Notes: generated by a model not told the origin, from the sequence alone. Shown: positions 17,127 to 28,682, counted from the first letter of the stretch. The stretch: 64,000 nucleotides of DNA from Pseudoxanthomonas sp. F37 (GCF_022965755.1 NZ_CP095187.1:2976001-3040000), one strand, 5' to 3'. Numbers and translations: made by a program.

Positions 17127-17210
17127 CGTTTGCAGCAGCGGCATGTGCCGCTTGCCGGTTCCTCCTCCCTGGCCGGCTCCCTCCCCCGGCGCATGCCGCT
17201 CCTGCAAACG
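17127..17210 (+). repeat. Long inverted repeat between ahpC and ahpF
   Basis: The left arm 17127-17150 and right arm 17187-17210 pair over 24 positions with one mismatch (C/C at the tenth pair) and one G-U. The outer 19 nt begin CGTTTGCAG on the left and end CTGCAAACG on the right. The 36-nt loop is pyrimidine-rich and has its own GCCGG/CCGGC pairing. The structure ends 39 nt before the ahpF start. No other copy was seen in this window. Confidence 0.75.
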
Positions 17211-17249
17211 CCTGACCCATCCCCCGATTCCTCCACGGAGACGTTCGCC

Positions 17250-18836
17250 ATGCTGGACGCCAATCTGAAGACGCAGCTGAAGGCCTACCTCGAAAAGGCC
17301 GTGCGCCCCATCCACATCACCGCGCACCTGGACGACAGCGACGCCTCCGCGGAGCTGCAGTCCCTGCTGAGCGACCTGAAGGAGGTGTCGGACAGGATCA
17401 GCGTCACCGAGCAGCGCGGCGGCGAACGCACGCCCTCGTTCTCGCTGACCTCGCCGGGCCACGACATCCATCTGGCCTTCGCCGGCCTGCCGATGGGCCA
17501 CGAATTCACTTCGCTGGTGCTGGCGCTGCTGCAGGTCGGAGGCCATCCGTCCAAGCTGGCCCAGGACGTGATCGAACAGATCCGCTCGCTGGACGGCGAA
17601 TACCGCTTCGAAACCTATTTCTCGCTGTCGTGCCAGAACTGCCCGGACGTGGTGCAGGCGCTGAACCTGATGGCGGTACTGAACCCGGCCATCCAGCACG
17701 TCGCCATCGACGGCGCGCTGTTCCAGCAGGAAGTCGAGCAGCGCGAAGTGATGTCGGTGCCGACCATCTTCCTCAACGGACAGGTGTTCGGTGCCGGCCG
17801 CATGGGCGTGGAAGAGATCGTCGCCAGGCTGGACACAAATGCAGGCAAGCGCGAGGCCGAGAAGATCAAGGCCAAGGCGCCGTACGACGTGCTGGTCGTC
17901 GGTGGCGGCCCCGCCGGCGCGGCGGCCGCGATCTACGCCGCGCGCAAGGGCATCCGCACCGGCGTGGCGGCCGAGCGCTTCGGCGGCCAGGTGCTGGACA
18001 CGATGGCCATCGAGAACTTCATCTCCGTGCCGTACACCGAAGGCCCGAAGCTGGCCGCGGCGCTGGAACAGCACGTCAAGGACTACCAGGTCGACGTGAT
18101 GAACCTGCAGCGCGCGGAGAAGCTGGTACCGGCAGGCGCCGATGGCCTGGTCGAGATCCACCTGGCCAACGGCGCATCGCTGAAGTCCAAGACCGTTGTC
18201 CTGTCCACCGGCGCGCGCTGGCGGCAGATGAACGTGCCGGGCGAGAGCGAATACCGCAACAAGGGCGTGGCCTACTGTCCGCACTGCGACGGCCCGCTGT
18301 TCAAGGGCAAGCGCGTGGCGGTGATCGGCGGCGGCAATTCCGGCGTGGAGGCGGCCATCGACCTGGCCGGCATCGTGGCCCAGGTCACCCTGATCGAGTT
18401 CGACGGCAAACTGCGCGCCGACGAGGTGCTGCAGCGCAAGCTGCACAGCCTGCCCAACGTGCGCGTGATCACCAGCGCCCAGACCACCGAGGTGCTGGGC
18501 GACGGCGGCAAGGTCACCGGACTGGTCTACAAGGACCGCGTGGGCGGCGATACGCATCGCGTGGAACTGGAGGGCATCTTCGTGCAGATCGGCCTGCTGC
18601 CCAACACCGAGTGGCTGAAGGGCGTGGTGGAACTGAGCCCGCGCGGTGAGATCATCATCGACGACCGCGGCCAGACCAGCGTGCCGGGCGTGTTCGCCGC
18701 CGGCGATGCGACCACCGTGCCGTACAAGCAGATCGTGATCGCCATGGGCGAGGGCTCCAAGGCCGCACTCAGCGCGTTCGACCACCTGATCCGCAGTTCC
18801 GCCCCGGTGGAAACCGCGGACGCCGTGGCGGCATGA
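17250..18836 (+). CDS. ahpF: Alkyl hydroperoxide reductase subunit F
   Basis: 528 aa, normal AhpF length. The N-terminal tandem thioredoxin-like domain (1-200) carries LSCQNCPDV (CxxC near 129/132). Then come the FAD motif [19 protein letters not shown] (about 215-233), the thioredoxin-reductase-type redox site AYCPHCDGP (near 345/348), the NAD-binding [17 protein letters not shown] and the C-terminal FAD contact [15 protein letters not shown]. It passes electrons from NADH to AhpC. The ATG at 17250 has CGGAG upstream; the open frame before it is not coding. Confidence 0.96.
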   Translation: MLDANLKTQLKAYLEKAVRPIHITAHLDDSDASAELQSLLSDLKEVSDRISVTEQRGGERTPSFSLTSPGHDIHLAFAGLPMGHEFTSLVLALLQVGGHPSKLAQDVIEQIRSLDGEYRFETYFSLSCQNCPDVVQALNLMAVLNPAIQHVAIDGALFQQEVEQREVMSVPTIFLNGQVFGAGRMGVEEIVARLDTNAGKREAEKIKAKAPYDVLVVGGGPAGAAAAIYAARKGIRTGVAAERFGGQVLDTMAIENFISVPYTEGPKLAAALEQHVKDYQVDVMNLQRAEKLVPAGADGLVEIHLANGASLKSKTVVLSTGARWRQMNVPGESEYRNKGVAYCPHCDGPLFKGKRVAVIGGGNSGVEAAIDLAGIVAQVTLIEFDGKLRADEVLQRKLHSLPNVRVITSAQTTEVLGDGGKVTGLVYKDRVGGDTHRVELEGIFVQIGLLPNTEWLKGVVELSPRGEIIIDDRGQTSVPGVFAAGDATTVPYKQIVIAMGEGSKAALSAFDHLIRSSAPVETADAVAA

Positions 18837-18842
18837 TGCATC

Positions 18843-18863
18843 GCGCGGGCGGTGCGCCCGCGC
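18843..18863 (+). repeat. 9-bp perfect GC stem-loop between ahpF and oxyR
   Basis: GCGCGGGCG, loop GTG, CGCCCGCGC. It starts 6 nt after the ahpF stop, and the oxyR ribosome-binding site (AAGGAGG) lies 16 nt past the stem. No T-run, so it is more likely a 3'-end stabiliser or partial attenuator than a full terminator. Confidence 0.6.
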
Positions 18864-18892
18864 CGCTCCGCGCTCCTTGAAGGAGGCTTCCG

Positions 18893-19849
18893 ATGAATCT
18901 GCGCGACCTGAAGTACCTGGTGGCCCTGGCCGACCACAAGCATTTCGGGCGCGCCGCCGCCGCGTGCTATGTCAGCCAGCCCACGCTTTCCACCCAGATC
19001 AAGAAGCTGGAGGACGAACTGGGCGTGCCGCTGGTGGAGCGCGCGCCGCGCAAGGTCATGCTGACGCCCGCCGGCCGCGATGCCGCCGATCGCGCGCGCC
19101 GCATCGTGGCCGAGGTGGAGCAGATGAAGGAAGCCGCCCGCCGCAGCCAGGACCCCGAAGCCGGCACGGTGCGGCTGGGCCTGTTCCCGACCCTGGGCCC
19201 GTACCTGCTGCCGCACGTGGTGCCGCGCATCCGCGCGCGCTTCCCGCACCTGGAACTGCTGCTGGTCGAGGAGAAGAGCGATGTGCTGCTGTCGCGGCTG
19301 CGCGAGGGCAGGCTGGATGCCGGCCTGCTGGCGTTGCCGGTGACGGACGACCAGCTGCACACGGAATTCCTGTTCGAGGAGCCCTTCGTGCTGGCCGTGC
19401 CCGAATCGCATCCGCTGGCGCAGCGTGGGTCGCTGACGCTGGCCGAGTTGTCGCAACAGCAACTGCTGCTGCTGGAAGACGGCCATTGCCTGCGCGAACA
19501 GGCGCTGGACGTATGCCGCCTGTCCGGCGCCAACGAGAAATCCGAGTTCCGTGCCACCAGCCTGGAAACGCTGCGCCAGATGGTGGCGGCGGACGTGGGC
19601 ATCACCCTGCTGCCGACGCTGGCGGTGAAGCCGCCCGTGGCGCACTCGCAGAACATCCACCTGCTCGGCTTCAGCGATTCGCACCCCAGCCGCCGTATCG
19701 CCATGGTGTGGCGCAAGAGTTCGGCGATGAGCGGATTCCTGCAGCAGCTCGCCCAGGTGTTCCGCGAACTGCCGCCTGCGCTGTTCCAGCCGGACGCGCC
19801 AACCGCCGACCTCGCCGCGCCTGCGCCGACGCCTCCGCAGGCGGCTTGA
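18893..19849 (+). CDS. oxyR: Hydrogen-peroxide-sensing LysR-type regulator
   Basis: 318 aa. N-terminal winged HTH (1-60: LKYLVALADHKHFGRAAAAC, SQPTLSTQIKKLE). The effector domain carries redox cysteines Cys199 and Cys208 (GHCLREQALDVC), the same numbers as in E. coli OxyR; disulfide formation switches on peroxide genes. GAAGGAGG lies upstream of the ATG. It follows ahpF by 56 bp, a typical xanthomonad ahpC-ahpF-oxyR order, so it is probably co-transcribed and thus under its own OxyR-controlled promoter at 16376. The C-terminal tail is Ala/Pro-rich. Confidence 0.96.
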   Translation: MNLRDLKYLVALADHKHFGRAAAACYVSQPTLSTQIKKLEDELGVPLVERAPRKVMLTPAGRDAADRARRIVAEVEQMKEAARRSQDPEAGTVRLGLFPTLGPYLLPHVVPRIRARFPHLELLLVEEKSDVLLSRLREGRLDAGLLALPVTDDQLHTEFLFEEPFVLAVPESHPLAQRGSLTLAELSQQQLLLLEDGHCLREQALDVCRLSGANEKSEFRATSLETLRQMVAADVGITLLPTLAVKPPVAHSQNIHLLGFSDSHPSRRIAMVWRKSSAMSGFLQQLAQVFRELPPALFQPDAPTADLAAPAPTPPQAA

Positions 19850-19972
19850 ACCCTGCCGCCTTCCGGGCTACGGTAGGCACGCAAAACAGGACTCCGATGG
19901 GCGGCGCGGCGACGCGCCGCCCGTTTCCTTTTGCGCGATCCCAAAACCTCCAGAACTGCAGAGAATTTGCCC

Positions 19973-20413
19973 ATGAACAACACCCGCACCAGCGGCCTGC
20001 CGCCGTCGCTGCCCCCGCTCGTCGTCTCCAGCCGCGACCTGTCCCGCCTGGAAGCCCTGCTGGACACCCCCGTGCTGCGCCGGCACCCTGCCGCGCTGGC
20101 GCTGATGGACGAACTGAACCGCGCCGACGTGCGCACGCCGGAGGACATGCCCGGCAACGTGGTGACGATGCATTCGCGCGTCGAGTGCGAAGACGAACTC
20201 ACCGGCGAACACCACCGCCTCACCCTGGTATACCCCCACGAAGCGAACGTCGAGACCGGACAGGTCTCCGTGCTGGCGCCGGTCGGCAGCGCGCTGCTGG
20301 GGCTGTCGGTGGGGCAGACGATCGACTGGCAGGCGTCCGGCAACCGGCCGTTGCGCCTGCGGGTCACCGCGATCGACTACCAGCCCGAAGCCAGCGGCGA
20401 CCTGCACCGCTGA
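19973..20413 (+). CDS. rnk: Nucleoside diphosphate kinase regulator (GreA/GreB-like)
   Basis: 146 aa. It has the short N-terminal helical part ([15 protein letters not shown]) and the C-terminal FKBP-like Gre domain ([46 protein letters not shown]) typical of Rnk rather than of elongation factors GreA/B, which have a longer coiled coil. Rnk binds RNA polymerase and affects Ndk levels. ATG 19973; an upstream extension to 19931 is non-coding. Standalone gene between oxyR and the transaldolase gene. Confidence 0.85.
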   Translation: MNNTRTSGLPPSLPPLVVSSRDLSRLEALLDTPVLRRHPAALALMDELNRADVRTPEDMPGNVVTMHSRVECEDELTGEHHRLTLVYPHEANVETGQVSVLAPVGSALLGLSVGQTIDWQASGNRPLRLRVTAIDYQPEASGDLHR

Positions 20414-20525
20414 TCCGCGGCCGCGTTATCGCCTCAATCCACGAAAAGTACGCTCCCGCAGCCGGCCCGCCCCTGCGGGACAGGGCATACTTGTCGCCCC
20501 GATTCCCCCACCCCATCGACCGCCC

Positions 20526-21491
20526 ATGACCGACACCGCCCCCTCCAAGCTGCAGCAGCTCCGCGACCTGTCCGTGGTCGTCGCCGACACCGGCGATTAC
20601 GACGCCATCAAGCGCCTCAAGCCGGTGGACTGCACCACCAATCCCACCCTGGTGAAGAAGGCGCTGGACCTGCCGGTGTATGCGGACCTGATCGAAGAGC
20701 AGCTGGCCTGGGCGCGTGCGCAGGGCGGCGGCGGCGGGCTGGTGGACGAGGTCGTGGACCGCCTGACCGTCGGCGTGGGCGCCAGGCTGGCCGGCCTGAT
20801 TCCCGGCCGCGTCTCCACCGAGGTGGACGCCGACCAGGCCTACGACACCGGCGCCACCATCGCCAAGGCGCGCAAGTTCGTGCAGATGTATGCCGACCAC
20901 GGCATCGACCGCGAGCGCATCCTCATCAAGGTCGCATCCACCTGGGAGGGCGTGGAGGCCGCGCGCCAGCTGCAGGCCGAAGGCATCGACTGCAATCTCA
21001 CCCTGATCTTCAACCCCACCCAGGCCATCGCCTGCGCCGAGGCCGGCGCATTCCTGATCTCGCCGTTCGTGGGCCGCATCCTGGACTGGTACGTGGCCAA
21101 CGGGCAGGCCCCGGCGCACATCGACGAGGATCCGGGCGTGGTGTTCGTGCGCGGCGTGTACGCCGAGTTCAAGCGCCGCGGCTCGCCGACGGTGGTGATG
21201 GGCGCTTCGTTCCGCTCCACCGCGCAGATCGAGGCGCTGGCCGGTTGCGACCGCCTGACGATTTCGCCGGACCTGCTGGAGACGCTGGACCAGGACCGTG
21301 GTCCGCTGCCGCGCAGGCTGTCGCCCATCGAAGCGCAGCCGGTGAACGCCCAGGCGGTCACCGCGGACAGCTTCGGCGCCGCGCTGCAGGCCGACCCGAT
21401 GGCGAAGGAAAAGCTGGCCACCGGCATCGAGACCTTCGCCAAGGACCTGGCCGCGCTGCGCGCCACCGTCCGCGAGAAGCTGTCCGCCTGA
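20526..21491 (+). CDS. tal: Transaldolase
   Basis: 321 aa, TalB-type length. Schiff-base Lys135 in [12 protein letters not shown]; other conserved parts are [13 protein letters not shown] (35-47), [10 protein letters not shown] (94-103), [12 protein letters not shown] and [23 protein letters not shown]. It transfers a dihydroxyacetone unit between sedoheptulose-7-P and glyceraldehyde-3-P in the non-oxidative pentose phosphate pathway. A CATACT hexamer about 40 nt upstream is a possible -10. Monocistronic in appearance. Confidence 0.97.
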   Translation: MTDTAPSKLQQLRDLSVVVADTGDYDAIKRLKPVDCTTNPTLVKKALDLPVYADLIEEQLAWARAQGGGGGLVDEVVDRLTVGVGARLAGLIPGRVSTEVDADQAYDTGATIAKARKFVQMYADHGIDRERILIKVASTWEGVEAARQLQAEGIDCNLTLIFNPTQAIACAEAGAFLISPFVGRILDWYVANGQAPAHIDEDPGVVFVRGVYAEFKRRGSPTVVMGASFRSTAQIEALAGCDRLTISPDLLETLDQDRGPLPRRLSPIEAQPVNAQAVTADSFGAALQADPMAKEKLATGIETFAKDLAALRATVREKLSA

Positions 21492-21556
21492 CGCCACCCC
21501 CTTCCCGGCGCGGACGGGGCTGGCGCCCGCGCGCGGGACACGGGATGATCGGGCGC

Positions 21557-22528
21557 ATGCGCGCCCTCCTGCTGTCGTCCGCCCTCCTCGCCGCATCCCC
21601 GATGGCCCATGCGTCATCGGGCGATGCCCGCCTGATCTTCGTCGGCGACATCATGGTGGCGGAAACGCCCGGCCAGCTGATCGCACGCGGCGAGGACCCC
21701 TTCCAGCCCTTCGCCTCGCTGCTGTCCTCGCACGACGTGCGGATAGGCAATCTGGAGTGCGTGGTCGCGACCACGGGCACGGCGGAAGGAAAACCGTACA
21801 CGTTCCGCGCCGATCCACGCACGCTGCCGGTCCTGAAGCGGCATTTCGACGCCGTGTCGCTGGCCAACAACCACTCCGGCGATTTCGGCAAGGCCGCATT
21901 CGCCGAGCAGCTGGAACTGATGGACAGGGCCGGCCTGCCCTATTTCGGCGGCGGTCGCGACGCCACCGCAGCGCATGCGCCCTGGATCGTCGAGCGCAAC
22001 GGCGTGCGCATCGCGCTGCTGGGCTATGTGGAATTCAAGCCCCGCTCCTTCGAAGCCGATGCCAGCCGGCCCGGCGTGGCCTGGAGCGGCGAGGACGACG
22101 ACGTGATCGAGGACATCGTCGCCGCGCGGCGCGTGCATCGCGCGGACATCGTCATCCCCTTCATGCATTGGGGCTGGGAGGACGAACCCGACCCCAGTCC
22201 GCGCTTGCGCGCCTTGGCCCGGCGGATGATCGACGCCGGCGCCGACCTGGTGGTGGGGGGCCATCCGCACGTCACCCAGGGCGCCGAGTACTACCGCGGC
22301 AAGCCCATCATCTACAGCCTGGGCAACTTCCTGTTCAACGGATTCGACACGCCGGCGACGACCACCGGCTGGGTGCTGTCGGCCAGGGTGGACCGCACCG
22401 GCGTGCTGGACTGGCGCACGCACGTGGCGAGGCTCGACGCCAACGGCGTGCCGCATCCGGACCCGAGCGCCCGCAGTCCCTGCGCCAGCCCCGACCGCAA
22501 GGCCGTCAACCAATGCTCGGGCGAATGA
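21557..22528 (+). CDS. CapA-family (poly-gamma-glutamate synthesis-like) metallophosphatase, exported
   Basis: 323 aa with a signal peptide (cleavage after AHA, about residue 20). CapA/PgsA family pattern: FVGDIMVAETPG (metal-binding GDIM), GNLECVVATTG, VSLANNHSGDFG (the NH pair), MHWGWE and GGHPHVTQGAEYYRGKPIIYSLGNFLFN. Members take part in capsule or peptide-polymer processing and resemble calcineurin-type phosphatases; the substrate here is unknown. Start uncertain between ATG 21545 and ATG 21557. The small secreted-protein gene starts 1 nt after its stop. Confidence 0.88.
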   Translation: MRALLLSSALLAASPMAHASSGDARLIFVGDIMVAETPGQLIARGEDPFQPFASLLSSHDVRIGNLECVVATTGTAEGKPYTFRADPRTLPVLKRHFDAVSLANNHSGDFGKAAFAEQLELMDRAGLPYFGGGRDATAAHAPWIVERNGVRIALLGYVEFKPRSFEADASRPGVAWSGEDDDVIEDIVAARRVHRADIVIPFMHWGWEDEPDPSPRLRALARRMIDAGADLVVGGHPHVTQGAEYYRGKPIIYSLGNFLFNGFDTPATTTGWVLSARVDRTGVLDWRTHVARLDANGVPHPDPSARSPCASPDRKAVNQCSGE

Positions 22529-22529
22529 C

Positions 22530-22919
22530 ATGAAGGCAAGGCGCGTGCTGACCCTCCTCGCCCTGGCGCCGCTGGCCATGCAGGCCCAGGCCGCCAGCGT
22601 GCGCTGCCACATCATCTACGGGGGCGAGCACTTCACCGTCGACGCGGCGCCGACCGACGATCCGTACCGGGCCACCGGCAGCAAGATCGGGCGCTACTTC
22701 GAGTTCAAGCCGGTCTACGTGGACCGCGCCACCACCGGCAAGGCCGTCAAGGTGTATGTCTACGGCATGGCCACCGGCCAGCCCGTGCTGATCCATGCGG
22801 CCACGCATTCGCCCCCGTTCGCCGGAACGCAGGAAGGACGCGGTTTCACCGGCTTCCATGCCGTCTACGAACCCACCAAGAGCAGCGAACTGCAGTACTG
22901 GTGCGAACACCTGCCGTGA
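22530..22919 (+). CDS. Small secreted protein, unknown function
   Basis: 129 aa; signal peptide 1-22 (LTLLALAPLAMQAQAA). The mature part has two Cys, near the start (SVRCHIIYGG) and end (YWCEHLP), likely paired in a disulfide, and a beta-rich sequence (YFEFKPVYVD, AVKVYVYGM, VLIHAATHSPPF). No family recognised. It begins 1 nt after the CapA-like stop, so the two are coupled and probably act in the same periplasmic process. Confidence 0.75.
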   Translation: MKARRVLTLLALAPLAMQAQAASVRCHIIYGGEHFTVDAAPTDDPYRATGSKIGRYFEFKPVYVDRATTGKAVKVYVYGMATGQPVLIHAATHSPPFAGTQEGRGFTGFHAVYEPTKSSELQYWCEHLP

Positions 22920-22937
22920 AGCCGGCCGGGCGTGGGA

Positions 22938-23588
<651 letters not shown>

Positions 23589-23618
23589 GGCCAACCTCGT
23601 GTGTCGGGGGAAAGCGGA

Positions 23619-23888
23619 TCAGGCCGGCAGGATGCCCAGGCCTTCGTCGTCGCCTTCCAAGATGGGGCCTTCGCCGCCGGATTCCAGCCCCAGACCCTGC
23701 ACCACGTCCTGCGCCTGCGGGAACGCCGTGTCCGGTACGCAGACGCGCAGCACGCCGAACAGCGGCAGTTCGCCCATGCCGCCCAGCAGCGACTCGCCGA
23801 ACACGAAGGCCGGGACCTCCGCTTGCTCCAGTGCGTGCTTCACCAGATGGGCGTCGAACAGGTTGTCGGCCAGATAGACCACGCGCAT
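23619..23888 (-). CDS. DUF2007 domain protein (putative signal-transducing)
   Basis: 89 aa. RVVYLADNLFDAHLVKHALEQAEVPAFVFGES is the typical DUF2007 fold: a strand, a helix and a strand, resembling a small PII-like or ACT-like domain. VLRVCVPDTAFPQAQDVVQGL follows, then an acidic tail. ATG 23888 has GGAGG 8 nt upstream. It precedes msrA on the same strand with a 30-bp gap; both may be one unit. Exact role unknown. Confidence 0.85.
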   Translation of the reverse strand: MRVVYLADNLFDAHLVKHALEQAEVPAFVFGESLLGGMGELPLFGVLRVCVPDTAFPQAQDVVQGLGLESGGEGPILEGDDEGLGILPA

Positions 23889-23920
23889 GGATGCATCCTC
23901 CAAGGCCAGCCTACACCCGC

Positions 23921-24595
23921 TCAGCCGGGCAAGGGCGTGCGCAAGGCCTCCGTGGCCGGCACCGATTCAGGCTCGATCGCCGCCGCGGCGCGCCATGCCT
24001 GCATCGCCGGCAGCGCGAACAGCGCCTGCATGTAACGGTGCGCCGTCTCGTCCACGTCCACGCCATAACCCGCGAAGCGCACCGCCACCGGCGCGTACAT
24101 CGCATCGACAATGCCGAATCCGCCGAACAGGAACGCCCCACCCCCGCCATGCGCCGCGCGCAGCGCGCGCCACAGCGCCTGGATGCGGTCGATGTCGCGC
24201 TGCGCAGCGGCGTCCCAGCGGTAGGCATCCGGCGTGCGCCGGCTGTTCATCGGCAGCTGCGTGCGCAGGGCCGCGAACCCCGAATGCATCTCCGCCGCCG
24301 CTGCGCGCGCGACCGCACGCGCAGCGCGGTCGCGCGGCCAGCCCTGGCCGTCCAGCCAGCGCTCGTTGGCGTATTCGCAGATCGCCAGCGAATCCCAGAC
24401 ATGCACATCGCCATCGCGCAGGGCGGGCACCTTGCCGGTAGGAGAATGGCGCCCGACTTCCGCGGCGAACTGCGGGGTATCCAGCGGCAGGCGGACTTCC
24501 TCGAAGGCCACGCCGAAATGGCTGAGCAGCAGCCAGGGGCGCAGCGACCAGGACGAGTAGTTCTTGTTGCCGATGACCAGGACGGGAAGGCTCAT
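23921..24595 (-). CDS. Glutathione S-transferase family protein
   Basis: 224 aa. N-terminal thioredoxin-like domain (1-80) with NKNYSSWSLRPWLLL, where Ser rather than Cys occupies the glutathione site, GKVPALRDGDVHVWDSLAICEY (cis-Pro and the ES-type Ser), and a C-terminal helical domain (100-215) with FGIVDAMYAPVAVRF (the N-capping Asp helix). Conjugates or isomerises electrophiles with glutathione; substrate unknown. Divergent from glnS with a 93-bp intergenic region holding minus-strand TATCCT and plus-strand TAAACT -10-like boxes. Confidence 0.88.
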   Translation of the reverse strand: MSLPVLVIGNKNYSSWSLRPWLLLSHFGVAFEEVRLPLDTPQFAAEVGRHSPTGKVPALRDGDVHVWDSLAICEYANERWLDGQGWPRDRAARAVARAAAAEMHSGFAALRTQLPMNSRRTPDAYRWDAAAQRDIDRIQALWRALRAAHGGGGAFLFGGFGIVDAMYAPVAVRFAGYGVDVDETAHRYMQALFALPAMQAWRAAAAIEPESVPATEALRTPLPG

Positions 24596-24653
24596 GGGCG
24601 GGACCGAGGCGCGAGGGCCGTTCAGGATAGACCAGCCCGGGCGCCGGACGGGC

Positions 24654-24659
24654 TAAACT
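24654..24659 (+). promoter_or_regulatory. -10 element for glnS
   Basis: TAAACT, about 29 nt before the glnS ATG. No convincing -35 box. The hexamer is the same as in the leaderless nitroreductase promoter. Confidence 0.35.
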
Positions 24660-24688
24660 TGCGTTTTCCCGAGCCTGCCGCCTTCCCG

Positions 24689-26446
<1,758 letters not shown>

Positions 26447-26522
26447 TGCCGGCGCCTTTCACCGCGTCTTGAAGCGGCGAAAGGCAGGCTGGCGCGCACC
26501 ACCACCGAGGAAGGAGTCCGCC

Positions 26523-26942
26523 ATGCCCCGCATCGCACTGCATCTGTGGCCTGCCCTGCTGTCCTGCCTGTTGCTGTTCGCGCTGTCGGGCTGCGCGGCG
26601 CCGGCTTCCTCCGACGGCGTGGCCGCCGACCCGCCCCCCGCATCGACGCCGCCGCCCAAGCCGACCGGCGGCAACCTGCCCGCGCGCGAAGCCGGCGCCG
26701 TCACCGTGGACTACGCCTGCAGGACCAGCGCCGACTGCGCGGTGAAGAACGTGGGCAACTGCTGCGGCGCGATGCCCGCCTGCGTCAACAAGGACAGCCC
26801 CACCGACCCGCAGGGCGTGCAGGCGCAATGCGCCGCCAGCGGCCGCATGAGCGTCTGCGGTTTCGCCGAGGTGACCGCCTGCCAGTGCGTCAGTGGCCGC
26901 TGCGAATCCGCCCCTCCTCCTTCGACATTGCCTGCCCGCTGA
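26523..26942 (+). CDS. Cys-rich lipoprotein, unknown function
   Basis: 139 aa. Lipoprotein signal with lipobox LSGC at about residues 19-22. After a Pro-rich linker (PPPASTPPPKPTGG), the C-terminal ~75 residues hold ten cysteines (DYACRTSADCAVKNVGNCCG and following), an even number fitting five disulfides in a small knottin-like domain. GGAG precedes the ATG. Its TGA overlaps the next ATG by one base (TGATG), coupling it to the deaminase gene. Function unknown. Confidence 0.8.
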   Translation: MPRIALHLWPALLSCLLLFALSGCAAPASSDGVAADPPPASTPPPKPTGGNLPAREAGAVTVDYACRTSADCAVKNVGNCCGAMPACVNKDSPTDPQGVQAQCAASGRMSVCGFAEVTACQCVSGRCESAPPPSTLPAR

Positions 26943-27502
26943 TGCTCTACCAACAGATCCACCTGACCCTGCCCGCCTGGACCCACGACCTGGTCGATCC
27001 CGCGGCGACGTACGCGAGCGACGAGGACAAGGTCGCCCTGGCCATCGAGCTGTCGCGCCGCAACGTCGAGGCGAACTCCGGTGGACCGTTCGGCGCGGTG
27101 GTGTTCGGACCGGACCATCGCGTCCTCAGCCTCGGGGTGAACCGGGTGATGCCGCACACCTGCTCGCTGGCGCACGCCGAGACCATGGCCTACATGCTGG
27201 CGCAGCAGCGCCTGCAGACGCCGCGGCTCAACGAACGCATGGCGCCGGTGGTCCTGGCCACGTCCTCGCAGCCGTGCTGCCAGTGCTACGGCGCCACCGT
27301 GTGGGCGGGCATCGACCGGCTGCTGATCGGCGCGCGTGCCGAGGACGTGATGGAGCTGACCGAGTTCGACGAAGGCCCGTTGCCGGCCGACTGGATCGGG
27401 GAGCTCAACCGGCGTGGCATCGAGGTGGTGCGCGACCTGCGTCGCGACGACGCGCGCGCCGTGCTGCGCCACTACGGCGAATCGGGCGGCGACACGTATT
27501 GA
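26942..27502 (+). CDS. Cytidine/deoxycytidylate-deaminase-family zinc protein
   Basis: 186 aa. Zinc site: HAET (the HAE motif with catalytic Glu) and SQPCCQCYGA (PCxxC type), in a guanine-deaminase/TadA-like fold: SGGPFGAVVFGPDHRVLSLGVN before and WAGIDRLLIGARAEDV after. Predicted nucleoside or nucleobase deaminase, cytoplasmic. The middle Cys insertion in PCCQC slightly extends the usual motif. Substrate unknown; guanine is one option. Confidence 0.88.
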   Translation: MLYQQIHLTLPAWTHDLVDPAATYASDEDKVALAIELSRRNVEANSGGPFGAVVFGPDHRVLSLGVNRVMPHTCSLAHAETMAYMLAQQRLQTPRLNERMAPVVLATSSQPCCQCYGATVWAGIDRLLIGARAEDVMELTEFDEGPLPADWIGELNRRGIEVVRDLRRDDARAVLRHYGESGGDTY

Positions 27503-27591
27503 GCCGGGCGCGGGGAAGCCCTGCACCCGGCTTCTCCTGTACCCTGTGGGCGCGGCAGGAGCCGCAGCCATCCGCTTCACGCGACCGCGCC

Positions 27592-28644
27592 ATGTCATCG
27601 ACGACCGGCCTGCTGGCCTATTGCCGCCAGGGATTCGAACCCGAACTTGCCGCCGAACTGACCGAGCGCGCCGCGCTGGCCGGGTTCGCCGGCTACGCGC
27701 GCGCGCAGCGCAACGATGGCCATGTGGTGTTCGTGTGCGAGCAAGCGCAGGCGCTGGACCGCGCCCTGCCCTGGCGCCAGCTGATCTTCGCGCGGCAGAA
27801 ACTGCGGCTGCTGGCCGAGCTGCGCGGCATCGACCCCAGGGACCGCATCACGCCCATTCTCGCCGCCCTGGCCGGCGGCGGACGCTATGGCGACCTGTGG
27901 GTGGAGCATCCGGACTCGGACAGCGCCAAGCCGCTGGCGGGACTGGCGCGCAGTTTCGGCAACGCGCTGCGTCCGGCGCTGCGCAAGGCCGGATTCCTCA
28001 CCGAAAAGGACGATGCGCGCCTGCCGCGCCTGCACGTGGTGTTCGTGCAGGGCGACCACCTGTTCCTGTGCGTGGCCGATGCCCGCGACAGCGCGCCGTG
28101 GCCGCTCGGCATCCCGCGCCTGAAGCTGCTGCCGGATGCGCCATCGCGCTCGGCGCTGAAGCTGGAAGAAGCCTTCCTGTCGCTGCTGGACGAGCGCCAG
28201 CGCGAGGCACTGTTGAAGCCCGGCATGACCGCCGCCGACCTGGGCGCCGCACCCGGCGGCTGGACCTGGGTGCTCACCCGCCACCACCTGCGCGTGACCA
28301 GCGTCGACAACGGCCCCTTGCGCGAGCACGTGCTGGCCACGGGCCTGGTCGAGCACCTTCGCGCAGACGGCTTCCACTGGAAGCCCCCGCAACCGCTGGA
28401 CTGGATGGTCTGCGACATGGTCGAACAGCCACGGCGCGTCGCCGAGCGCATGGCGCAGTGGTTCCGCGAGGGCTGGTGCCGGCACGCCGTGTTCAACCTC
28501 AAGTTGCCGATGAAGAAGCGCTGGGACGAGACCAGGCTGTGCCTGGACCTGTTCGCGGACCAGGCCGGCAGGCCGCTGGAGATCCGCGCGCGCCAGCTGT
28601 ACCACGACCGCGAAGAGATCACCGTGTTCGCCACGCCGGGCTGA
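27592..28644 (+). CDS. rlmM: 23S rRNA (cytidine-2498-2'-O)-methyltransferase
   Basis: 350 aa. N-terminal THUMP-like region (1-170: LLAYCRQGFEPELAAELTER), then a Rossmann methyltransferase with DLGAAPGGWTWVLTRH (AdoMet binding) and the K-D-K-E tetrad of 2'-O-methyltransferases, including DWMVCDMVEQP and FNLKLPMKKRWDE. Modifies C2498 of 23S rRNA. ATG 27592; frame extension upstream is non-coding. A TACCCT hexamer lies about 50 nt upstream. Confidence 0.93.
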   Translation: MSSTTGLLAYCRQGFEPELAAELTERAALAGFAGYARAQRNDGHVVFVCEQAQALDRALPWRQLIFARQKLRLLAELRGIDPRDRITPILAALAGGGRYGDLWVEHPDSDSAKPLAGLARSFGNALRPALRKAGFLTEKDDARLPRLHVVFVQGDHLFLCVADARDSAPWPLGIPRLKLLPDAPSRSALKLEEAFLSLLDERQREALLKPGMTAADLGAAPGGWTWVLTRHHLRVTSVDNGPLREHVLATGLVEHLRADGFHWKPPQPLDWMVCDMVEQPRRVAERMAQWFREGWCRHAVFNLKLPMKKRWDETRLCLDLFADQAGRPLEIRARQLYHDREEITVFATPG

Positions 28645-28682
28645 CACGCACAGACCCACTGCATGCCACCGGGGGGAAACGG

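Noticed and set aside
17020-17268. Small ORFs in the ahpC-ahpF junction
   Set aside because: They follow the inverted repeat sequence, lack ribosome-binding sites and have no coding character.
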